The position numbers were made by a program, and so were the translations under genes. From assembly GCF_030272895.1 (NCBI RefSeq), contig NZ_JALRNF010000007.1:1-64000 (forward strand): a stretch of 64,000 bases of DNA, read 5' to 3'. The DNA comes from Pseudomonas sp. BGr12 (lineage in GTDB: Bacteria > Pseudomonadota > Gammaproteobacteria > Pseudomonadales > Pseudomonadaceae). Shown piece by piece: positions 57,544-64,000 of the stretch. Under the pieces are notes generated by a model. That model had not been told where the DNA came from. It made no database searches and saw only the letters and a list, made by a program, of their open reading frames with translations. Position 1 is the first letter of the stretch; each line of letters starts with the position of its first letter.

Positions 57544-57861
57544 ATGGGAGAGTCGCAGCTACAAGCAACGAAACCGGAGCTTTACGAACGGCTGATCGAT
57601 CGTCTGGGGTTGGCCCTGGAGGTCGCCAGAACCGCCGTTCGGTTACGCGATGAAGTGCCTGCTGAATTGGAGTTGCGTGGTCTGAGCCGCGCTGAATTCG
57701 ATGTGATCAAAGCCTATCTGGACTCCCTTCCGGAGGGCTGGCATGGACGCGCCGGCGCACAGCTCACAACGGAGCCGCCTTCTTCGGCCAGAGTCGTCTG
57801 GCTCAAGGACAAGGCACGCTCCACCACCACGGCAAAATCCAGGACGCTGCAATTCAGATAG
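57544..57861 (+). CDS. Small orphan protein, unknown function
   Basis: The 105-residue protein has a good ribosome site (aatgaggtgaacgg) and an N-terminal helical part MGESQLQATKPELYERLIDR followed by LALEVARTAVRLRDEVPAEL and LSRAEFDVIKAYLDSLPEGW. The last third is low-complexity and charged. I recognise no family. Its third-codon bases are less GC-rich than in neighbours, hinting at recent acquisition or a non-coding alternative. It sits alone between leuS and the YdcF-type gene. Confidence 0.45.
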   Translation: MGESQLQATKPELYERLIDRLGLALEVARTAVRLRDEVPAELELRGLSRAEFDVIKAYLDSLPEGWHGRAGAQLTTEPPSSARVVWLKDKARSTTTAKSRTLQFR

Positions 57862-57962
57862 CCGTTCGGATTACCAGGCGCAATACGGAGTGCGCCAGCT
57901 TCGAAAAAATCAGATGATCGGTGCCTGACCATTGTTGCCGGGTACCGATCATTCTAGGCTGC

Positions 57963-57980
57963 ACACCTCCATGGAGGTGT
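57963..57980 (+). promoter_or_regulatory. 18-bp palindrome covering the ydcF ribosome-binding site
   Basis: acacctccatggaggtgt is a perfect palindrome; as RNA it forms a 7-bp stem with a catg loop. The 3' arm contains the ggaggt that would serve the GTG start at 57984, while the 5' arm copies the anti-Shine-Dalgarno sequence. This can hide the ribosome site or form a dimer-protein operator. Confidence 0.75.
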
Positions 57981-57983
57981 CCT

Positions 57984-58745
57984 GTGCCGATTCGCTATCT
58001 CATCAAGCAAATGATCCTGCCGCCCGGCATCCTGTTCCTGCTGCTGATTGCCGCCTGGTGGCTGCGCCGTTCCTGGCCGCGACTGTCTGCCCTGTGCTTT
58101 GTCCTGGGGCTGGGCGGGTTGTGGGCGATGAGCCTGCCGATTGTCGTCGAACGCTCGGCGCGCCTGCTGGAAACCGAGCCGGCGCTGAGCCGCGAGCAGT
58201 GGGCGCAGTTGGCCACCCGGGCCGATGCCATCGTCATCCTCGGTGCCGGACGTGAGCGCGGGGATCCTGCCTGGGACCAGCTCGACCAGCCCACCGGGGT
58301 GGCCATGGAGCGCATGCGCTATGCCGCGCAACTGGCCAGGGCGTCGGGCTTGCCGGTGCTGACCACGGGGGGCTTGCACTTCGGCTCGCCGCCCAGTGAG
58401 GCGCAACTGATGGCTGACGCCCTGCAGCGCGACCTGGGGGTCGATGTGCGCTGGAAGGAAGAGCGCAGCCGCACCACCTGGGAAAATGCCCAGATGAGCG
58501 CCGAGATGCTCTTGCCGCAGGGGATAAAGCGCGTGGTGGTGGTGACCCAGGCCTGGCATATGCAACGCTCGCGCTGGAGCTTCGAGCAGGCCGGGTTCGA
58601 GGTGGTGCCGGCGCCAATGGGCTTTCTCGGTCGCGAGCATGGCCGGCCCTATGGTGGCTGGTTGCCGGAGAGCAAATCCATCTGGCAGAGCGGCCAACTG
58701 CTCAATGAAGCCGTTGGCCTGCTCGGTTATCGCCTGTTCTACTAA
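57984..58745 (+). CDS. YdcF/SanA-type membrane protein (DUF218)
   Basis: The 253-residue protein has two N-terminal hydrophobic segments (about 10-28 and 35-52) and a DUF218 domain: ADAIVILGAGRERGDPAWD (about 87-105), ASGLPVLTTGGLHFGSPPSEAQLMADAL (about 128-155) and ERSRTTWENAQMSAEML plus KRVVVVTQAWHMQRSRW. Relatives (SanA, YdcF, ElyC) act in envelope or peptidoglycan-precursor control. I choose the GTG start because ggaggt is 6 bases upstream; a longer frame begins at 57921 but lacks a ribosome site. It is convergent with lnt, overlapping by 4 bases. Confidence 0.85.
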   Translation: MPIRYLIKQMILPPGILFLLLIAAWWLRRSWPRLSALCFVLGLGGLWAMSLPIVVERSARLLETEPALSREQWAQLATRADAIVILGAGRERGDPAWDQLDQPTGVAMERMRYAAQLARASGLPVLTTGGLHFGSPPSEAQLMADALQRDLGVDVRWKEERSRTTWENAQMSAEMLLPQGIKRVVVVTQAWHMQRSRWSFEQAGFEVVPAPMGFLGREHGRPYGGWLPESKSIWQSGQLLNEAVGLLGYRLFY

Positions 58746-60259
58746 ACCGTCTTGGCAATCCGGCTGGCCAGCAGGGCCCAGCCCAGCAGTAGCGCACACA
58801 GGATCACCAGCGGCCAGGAACGCCACTGCAGGTAAGGGGTGAGCTTCTGCATCGGCACCACTTCACCGTAGAGGACCCCGCGTTCGAACTGCGGAATCTG
58901 CGCGGTGATGCGGCCGAACGGGTCGATCAGGCCGGTGACGCCGTTGTTGGTGGCGCGGATCATCCAGCGTCCGGCTTCCAGGGCGCGCATTTGGGCCATC
59001 TGCAAGTGCTGCAGGGGGCCGATGGAGGTGCCGAACCAGGTGTCGTTGCTGATGGTCAGGAGAATGTCGCTGCGCGCGGCCAGGCTGGCAGCGAACTCCG
59101 GATAGACCACTTCGTAGCAGATGTACGGCGCGATCTGATAGCCCTTGGCCTGCAGCAGCGGCTGGTCCGCAGGGCCTCGGGCAAAGTCCGACATCGGCAG
59201 GTCGAAGAAGGCGATCAGGCCGCGCAGCATGTCCTGTAGCGGCACGTATTCGCCGAAAGGCACCAGCTTCTGCTTCAGGTAGGTGCCGTCGCCCTCGCCG
59301 GTGACGGTGATGCCGTTGTAGTAGCGCCGTTGCTGGTGCACCACTTCGCGCACCGGCAGGCCGGTGATCAGCGCCGAATTACGCTCGGCGGCAAAGTTGC
59401 CCATCATGTCCAGGTAACCCTGGGCCTGGTCCTTGAGGATCGGCACGGCGGTTTCCGGCCACACCAGCAAGTCGACCGGCTTGGAGCTGAAGCTCATGTC
59501 GCGGTACAGGGCCAGCTGGGCGTTGACGTGTTCGGGGTTCCATTTCAGCTCCTGCTCGACGTTGCCTTGCAGGGCGGCGACGGTCAGGGGCTTGCCGGCA
59601 GGCTCGGTCCAGGCATGGTCCTTCAGGGCCAGGCCGACGGCCCAGGGGGCCAGGATCAGCGCCACCGCAACAGCCAGGAACGACTTGCGCTCGCGCAGGC
59701 GCGGCAGGTTGCACAGCAAGGCCGCGCACAGCGCCAGGCAGAACGAGATCAGCCACATGCCACCTACTGGAGCCAGGCCCGACAGCGGGCCGTCCAGCTG
59801 GCTGTAGCCGGAGTACATCCACGGAAAACCGGTGAGGAACCAGCCGCGGAAGGCTTCCTGGCCGACCCACAGGGCGGCGAAGCACAGGGCGTCGGCCAGC
59901 GGCGCTTCGTTGCGGCGCAGCCAGCGCGCCCAGAGCCAGGCGGGCAGGGCCAGGAACCAGGCGATGGCGGCGAAGAACGCCAGCAACAGGCCGGTGGCCA
60001 GCACCGGTGTCGCGCCACCGTAGGTGTTGATACTGACGTAGATCCAGCTGGTGCCGGCGCCATACAGGCCGAAGCCGAAGCACCAGCCGCGGCCCAGGGC
60101 CTGGCGCGGGCTCAGTTCGCGCAGGCCGAGGTAGAACAGGCCGGCTGCCAGCAGGGCCAGCGGCCAGATGTCGAAGGGCGCCAGGGCCAGGGTGGTGATT
60201 GCGCCAGCCGCCACGGCCAGCAGGTTACCGGGCCAGCCGGGACGGGTGATCCAGCGCAT
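58742..60259 (-). CDS. lnt: Apolipoprotein N-acyltransferase
   Basis: Lnt adds the third acyl chain to lipoproteins in the inner membrane. The 505-residue protein has several N-terminal membrane segments (about 1-200) and a nitrilase-like domain (about 220-480) with the catalytic Glu in LVWPETAVPILKD, Lys in YLKQKLVPFGEYVPL and Cys in IAPYICYEVVYPE. It supports the many lipoproteins encoded in this window (YbaY, LptE, RlpA, the MORN protein). It follows corC by 8 bases. Confidence 0.94.
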   Translation of the reverse strand: MRWITRPGWPGNLLAVAAGAITTLALAPFDIWPLALLAAGLFYLGLRELSPRQALGRGWCFGFGLYGAGTSWIYVSINTYGGATPVLATGLLLAFFAAIAWFLALPAWLWARWLRRNEAPLADALCFAALWVGQEAFRGWFLTGFPWMYSGYSQLDGPLSGLAPVGGMWLISFCLALCAALLCNLPRLRERKSFLAVAVALILAPWAVGLALKDHAWTEPAGKPLTVAALQGNVEQELKWNPEHVNAQLALYRDMSFSSKPVDLLVWPETAVPILKDQAQGYLDMMGNFAAERNSALITGLPVREVVHQQRRYYNGITVTGEGDGTYLKQKLVPFGEYVPLQDMLRGLIAFFDLPMSDFARGPADQPLLQAKGYQIAPYICYEVVYPEFAASLAARSDILLTISNDTWFGTSIGPLQHLQMAQMRALEAGRWMIRATNNGVTGLIDPFGRITAQIPQFERGVLYGEVVPMQKLTPYLQWRSWPLVILCALLLGWALLASRIAKTV

Positions 60260-60267
60260 GGTTGTCC

Positions 60268-61107
60268 TTAACGGGTGATAGGGGTCAGACGCAGCAGGTG
60301 TATCCGGCGGCTGTCGGCATTGAGGATGCGGAAGCGATACGGGCCGATTTCGGTGGTCTCGTTACGCTTGGGCAGATGACCGAAGGCGCTCATGACCAGG
60401 CCGCCGACAGTGTCGAACTCGTCGTCGGAGAACTGGCTGTCGAAGAATTCGTTGAAATTCTCGATCGGGGTCAGCGCCTTGATCAGGAAGTCGCCACTGG
60501 GTAGCGGCTTGATGTAGCTGTCTTCCTCGACGTCGTGCTCGTCCTCGATGTCGCCGACGATCTGCTCGAGCACGTCTTCGATGGTCACCAGGCCCGCCAC
60601 GCCGCCGTACTCATCGATGACGATGGCCATGTGGTTGTGGTTGGCACGGAATTCACGCAGCAACACGTTCAGGCGCTTGGACTCCGGCACGAAAGTGGCC
60701 GGGCGCAGCAGGTCCTTGATGTTGAAGCTGTCGCCGTTCTCCTTGAGGATCAGCGGCAGCAGGTCCTTGGCCAGCAACACACCGAGCACGTCGTCGTGGC
60801 TTTCGCCGACCACCGGGTAGCGCGAGTGCGCAGCGTCGATCACCGCTGGCAGGAATTCGCGCGGCGACTGCGTGGCTTTGATACTGATCATCTGCGAACG
60901 CGGCACCATGATGTCACGCACTTGCAGGTCTGCCACCTGGATGGCGCCTTCGACGATGGTCAGCGCCTCGCTGTCGAGCAGTTTGTTCTGGTGGGCTTCG
61001 CGCAGCAGCTCAAGCAGCTCCTGGCGGCTTTTCGGCTCGTGGGCAAAAGCCTGGGTCAGTTTGCCCAGCCAGGACTTTTGCCCGTTGCTCGATCGATCTT
61101 CGCTCAT
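60268..61107 (-). CDS. corC: CorC/HlyC-family CBS-domain protein
   Basis: The 279-residue protein has the paired CBS domains of CorC (about 70-195; MVPRSQMISIKATQSPREFL and HSRYPVVGESHDDVLGVLLAKD) and a C-terminal transporter-associated domain (about 200-275). It lacks the membrane domain of larger relatives. CorC is implicated in magnesium and cobalt efflux with CorA, though in the ybeY operon it may serve other envelope roles. It follows ybeY by 27 bases. Confidence 0.9.
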   Translation of the reverse strand: MSEDRSSNGQKSWLGKLTQAFAHEPKSRQELLELLREAHQNKLLDSEALTIVEGAIQVADLQVRDIMVPRSQMISIKATQSPREFLPAVIDAAHSRYPVVGESHDDVLGVLLAKDLLPLILKENGDSFNIKDLLRPATFVPESKRLNVLLREFRANHNHMAIVIDEYGGVAGLVTIEDVLEQIVGDIEDEHDVEEDSYIKPLPSGDFLIKALTPIENFNEFFDSQFSDDEFDTVGGLVMSAFGHLPKRNETTEIGPYRFRILNADSRRIHLLRLTPITR

Positions 61108-61134
61108 GGCGGTTACTCGTGATCCTTGCAGATA

Positions 61135-61608
61135 TCAGTGTTGGATGTCGCCGATTTCGTCGTCGGCGTACGGGTCCGGATGACCCAGTTCAGCTAGCAA
61201 CTCTCGTTCCAAGGCTTCCATTTCCTCGGCCTCATCGTCTTCGATGTGGTCGTAGCCCAGCAGGTGCAGGCAGCCGTGGATCACCAGGTGGGCCCAGTGG
61301 GCTTCCAGGGACTTGCCCTGTTCGGCAGCCTCGCGCTCGACCACCGCCACGCAGATCACCAGATCGCCGAGCAGGGGAATGTCGAGCAGGTCGTCGGGGA
61401 CGTCGGCCGGGAAGGACAGCACGTTGGTGGCGTAGTCCTTGTGCCGGTAGGTGTGATTGAGCTCACGGCCTTCGGCTTCGTCCACCAGGCGGATGGTCAT
61501 TTCCGAATCGGCGCTGCGCTGGCGCAGGGCCAGCTCGCACCAGCGGCGAAAGTGGGCGTCATCAGGGGCAGCGGCATCCGTGGCCCGTTGCAGGTCGAGT
61601 TCAAGCAT
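61135..61608 (-). CDS. ybeY: Endoribonuclease YbeY
   Basis: YbeY is a zinc-dependent endoribonuclease needed for 16S rRNA 3'-end maturation and ribosome quality control. I start at the ATG giving [16 protein letters not shown] (157 residues). The metal site is [24 protein letters not shown] (about 112-135). It overlaps the phoH 3' end by 8 bases and precedes corC, as in the conserved miaB-phoH-ybeY-corC-lnt group. Confidence 0.95.
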   Translation of the reverse strand: MLELDLQRATDAAAPDDAHFRRWCELALRQRSADSEMTIRLVDEAEGRELNHTYRHKDYATNVLSFPADVPDDLLDIPLLGDLVICVAVVEREAAEQGKSLEAHWAHLVIHGCLHLLGYDHIEDDEAEEMEALERELLAELGHPDPYADDEIGDIQH

Positions 61609-62602
61609 CGCGACGGTTGCCTTCGCTGGTGTCCTGTTGACGGCTGTCGAAGCGCTCGTAGGCTTCGACGATGCGCTGAACCAGGGGGTGGCGCACGACG
61701 TCCTTGGGCTGGAAATGGGTGAAACTGATGCCCGGTACATCCTTGAGCACTTCGATCACATGGGAAAGGCCCGACTTGGTGCCGCGCGGCAGGTCGACCT
61801 GGGTGATGTCACCGGTGATCACCGCCGTGGAGCCGAAGCCGATACGGGTCAGGAACATCTTCATCTGCTCGACCGTGGTGTTCTGGCTCTCGTCGAGGAT
61901 GATGAAGCTGTTGTTCAGGGTGCGACCGCGCATGTAGGCCAGCGGGGCGATCTCGATCACCTGGCGTTCGATCAGCTTGGCCACGTGTTCGAAGCCGAGC
62001 ATCTCGTACAGCGCGTCGTACAGCGGACGCAGGTACGGGTCGATCTTCTGGGCCAGGTCGCCAGGCAGGAAGCCGAGCTTCTCGCCGGCTTCGACCGCCG
62101 GGCGCACCAGCAGGATGCGTCGAACCTGCTCGCGCTCCAGGGCATCGACGGCGCAGGCTACGGCCAGGTAGGTCTTGCCGGTACCGGCCGGACCGATGCC
62201 GAAGTTGATGTCGTTGCCGAGGATCTCCTTCACATAGCGCTGCTGGTTCAGCCCGCGAGGACGAATCATGCCCTTGCGCGTGCGCAGGGAGACACTGACT
62301 TCGTTGACGGCCGGGTTTTCCAGTTCCTGGACCGCCGATTCCTGCAGGAACAGGTGGACCATTTCCGGCGACAGCTCGGTGGCCTTGGTCTCGCGATAGA
62401 GACGGCGCAGCAGTTGCTCGGCAGAGGAGGTGTGCCTGGGTTCGCCGATCAGTTCGAACTGATTGCCGCGGTTGCGGATTTCAATGGCAAGACGCTGTTC
62501 GATCAGGCGCAGATGCTCGTCGAACTGCCCGCACAGATTGGCGAAGCGATGGGCCTCGAAAGGTTCGAGGATGAAACGATGGGGTTCTATGGGTGCGTTC
62601 AA
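61601..62602 (-). CDS. phoH: PhoH-family ATPase (YbeZ)
   Basis: YbeZ is a PhoH-type ATPase that works with YbeY on RNA. The 333-residue protein has a Walker A motif in [19 protein letters not shown] (about 135-153) and a Walker B-like block [24 protein letters not shown] (about 232-255). It is the second gene of the miaB-phoH-ybeY-corC-lnt operon, separated from miaB by 123 bases with a hairpin near the miaB stop. Confidence 0.94.
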   Translation of the reverse strand: MNAPIEPHRFILEPFEAHRFANLCGQFDEHLRLIEQRLAIEIRNRGNQFELIGEPRHTSSAEQLLRRLYRETKATELSPEMVHLFLQESAVQELENPAVNEVSVSLRTRKGMIRPRGLNQQRYVKEILGNDINFGIGPAGTGKTYLAVACAVDALEREQVRRILLVRPAVEAGEKLGFLPGDLAQKIDPYLRPLYDALYEMLGFEHVAKLIERQVIEIAPLAYMRGRTLNNSFIILDESQNTTVEQMKMFLTRIGFGSTAVITGDITQVDLPRGTKSGLSHVIEVLKDVPGISFTHFQPKDVVRHPLVQRIVEAYERFDSRQQDTSEGNRRDA

Positions 62603-62693
62603 GGTCGTTTTTCAGCCGCCCAACGGCAGTGGATATGGACTCAAGGATAACCCCAGCCGCTGCAGGGCGAAAGCGCTGAAACGATCAAGGGTC

Positions 62694-62717
62694 GCCGGGC
62701 CAGTGTTGCGGCCCGGC
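62694..62717 (-). terminator. Hairpin after miaB
   Basis: A perfect 8-bp stem gccgggcc/ggcccggc with an 8-base loop, 8 bases after the miaB stop. No clear T-run follows, so read-through into phoH is likely. Confidence 0.4.
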
Positions 62718-62725
62718 CGGACAGG

Positions 62726-64000
62726 TCAGTGCGCCAGCGAACCGAACAGCGAATGCGGGCGCGCGTCGTCGATGTGGATGTCGACGAACTGGCCGATCAG
62801 CTTCGGATTGTCGCAGCGGAAGTTGACGATACGGTTATTCTCGGTGCGCCCCTGCAACTGGCCGGGGTCGCGGCGCGAGTAGTCGGTGACGAGGATGCGC
62901 TGCACCGTGCCGACCATTTGTCGGCTGATTTCGAAGCCCTGGGTGTCGAGGCGATGTTGCAGGGCCTTGAGCCGCTCCTTTTTCACTTCTTCCGGGGTGT
63001 CGTCGGGCAGGTCGGCCGCCGGGGTGCCCGGGCGCTGGCTATAGACGAAGGAGTAGGAGAAGTCGAAGCCGACATCGGCCACCAGCTTCATGGTCTGTTC
63101 GAAGTCTTTCTCGGTTTCACCCGGGAAGCCGACGATGAAGTCCGAGCTGATGCAGATGCCCGGCACGGCGGCCTTGAGTTTGCGCAGCTTGGACTTGTAC
63201 TCGAGGATGGTGTGGTTGCGCTTCATCGCCGCCAGCACCCGGTCGGAGCCCGATTGCACCGGCAGGTGCAGGTGTTTGACCAGCTCCGGGACTTCGGCGT
63301 GGGCCTGGATCAGGCTGTCGGAAAACTCCAGCGGGTGCGAGGTGGTGTAGCGGATGCGCTCGATGCCATCCACCGCCGCTACCACGCGGATCAGTTCGGC
63401 GAGGTCGGCCAGGCGGCCATCGTGGGTCTGGCCCCGGTAGCCATTGACGTTCTGGCCCAGCAGGGTGATCTCGCGCACGCCGTTTTCGGCCAGGTGGATG
63501 ACTTCGCTCAGCACATCGTCGAACGGCCGGCTGACTTCTTCGCCGCGGGTGTAGGGCACTACGCAGAAGGTGCAGTACTTGCTGCAGCCCTCCATGACCG
63601 ACACATAGGCGGTCGGCCCGTCGATGCGCGGCTCGGGCAGGTGGTCGAACTTTTCGATTTCCGGGAACGACACGTCGACCTGGGGCAGGCGCGTGGTGCG
63701 TGCGGCATCGATCATTTCCGGCAGGCGGTGCAGGGTCTGCGGGCCGAACACCACGTCGACGTAGGGCGCCCGCTTGCGGATCGACTCGCCTTCCTGGCTG
63801 GCCACGCAGCCGCCCACGGCGATGACCATCTCCGGGTTCTGGTCCTTCAGCTCGCGCCAGCGGCCCAGCTGGGAGTACACCCGGTCCTGGGCGCGCTCGC
63901 GGATCGAGCAGGTGTTGAGCAGGATCACGTCGGCGTCTTCGGCGCGCTCGGTGACCTCAAGGGCCTGATGTTCTCCCAGCAGGTCGACCATGCGCGAGCT
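62726..64000 (-). CDS. miaB: tRNA-2-methylthio-N6-dimethylallyladenosine synthase MiaB (5' end cut)
   Basis: MiaB, a radical SAM enzyme, thiomethylates i6A37 in tRNAs. The gene runs off the window's right edge; about the first 20 residues (including the first cluster cysteine) are missing. Present are the other UPF0004 cysteines in LLNTCSIRE and [10 protein letters not shown], the radical SAM motif [37 protein letters not shown] and a C-terminal TRAM domain ([13 protein letters not shown]). The protein ends shortly after the TRAM domain, at SLFGSLAH. Confidence 0.95.
   Translation of the reverse strand, partial: SSRMVDLLGEHQALEVTERAEDADVILLNTCSIRERAQDRVYSQLGRWRELKDQNPEMVIAVGGCVASQEGESIRKRAPYVDVVFGPQTLHRLPEMIDAARTTRLPQVDVSFPEIEKFDHLPEPRIDGPTAYVSVMEGCSKYCTFCVVPYTRGEEVSRPFDDVLSEVIHLAENGVREITLLGQNVNGYRGQTHDGRLADLAELIRVVAAVDGIERIRYTTSHPLEFSDSLIQAHAEVPELVKHLHLPVQSGSDRVLAAMKRNHTILEYKSKLRKLKAAVPGICISSDFIVGFPGETEKDFEQTMKLVADVGFDFSYSFVYSQRPGTPAADLPDDTPEEVKKERLKALQHRLDTQGFEISRQMVGTVQRILVTDYSRRDPGQLQGRTENNRIVNFRCDNPKLIGQFVDIHIDDARPHSLFGSLAH

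Overview
The window is a stretch of Pseudomonas chromosome, most likely from the P. putida/P. fluorescens side of the genus. The evidence is the high GC content, the Pseudomonas-type gene order (nrdR-ribD-ribE-ribBA-ribH-nusB-thiL-pgpA; xseB-ispA-dxs; proA-nadD-rsfS-rlmH-mrdA-rodA-mltB-rlpA-dacA-ybeD-lipB-lipA; leuS-lptE-holA; miaB-phoH-ybeY-corC-lnt), and many copies of the Pseudomonas REP/BIME repeat (core gcgggcttgccccgcgat). It is almost entirely core genome. I see no insertion sequence, prophage, CRISPR array, tRNA or rRNA.

Layout. 0-2.1 kb: cnoX-like thioredoxin, a methyltransferase and a YbaY lipoprotein on the minus strand. 2.2-10.9 kb: plus-strand nrdR and the riboflavin/thiamine block, with RibBA carrying a degraded cyclohydrolase half and an intact stand-alone ribA 3.4 kb downstream, then a BtuF-like cobalamin binder. 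10.9-16 kb: minus-strand btuB and the isoprenoid operon xseB-ispA-dxs. 16.4-21.6 kb: rtcB RNA ligase, a LexA-fold regulator that appears non-cleavable, pyrophosphatase, MtfA peptidase, DedA protein and an acetyltransferase. 21.7-29.3 kb: ethanolamine catabolism (exaC, eat, eutB, eutC) with a divergent sigma-54 activator; both exaC and eat have good -24/-12 elements. 29.4-32.4 kb: mpl, ubiX, a YceK-type lipoprotein and an SDR-like protein. 32.4-38.6 kb: a MORN-repeat/C13-peptidase lipoprotein, MaoC-like protein, LrgA/LrgB pair, a LON-domain protein, a DedA-PAP2 fusion and the Mpg glycosylase.

38.8-51.2 kb is a long plus-strand cell-wall and cofactor block: proline and NAD synthesis, ribosome silencing and 23S rRNA methylation, the elongasome pair PBP2/RodA, lytic enzymes, PBP5, lipoate synthesis and an LD-carboxypeptidase. 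51.3-57.3 kb, minus strand: a lytic transglycosylase, a 54-codon arfA gene not obvious from ORF length, holA, lptE and leuS. 57.5-64 kb: a small orphan gene, a YdcF-type protein, then the minus-strand lnt-corC-ybeY-phoH-miaB group, with miaB cut by the window end.

No wholly new system is evident. The most interesting points are: (1) arfA with a strong hairpin inside its coding sequence, the hallmark of non-stop-mRNA control; (2) a REP element inserted in frame in the sigma-54 activator; (3) the MORN/C13-peptidase lipoprotein; (4) a LexA-fold regulator lacking both catalytic residues; (5) an 18-bp palindrome masking the ribosome-binding site of the ydcF-like gene; (6) a hairpin-rich 400-bp leader between xseB and rtcB.
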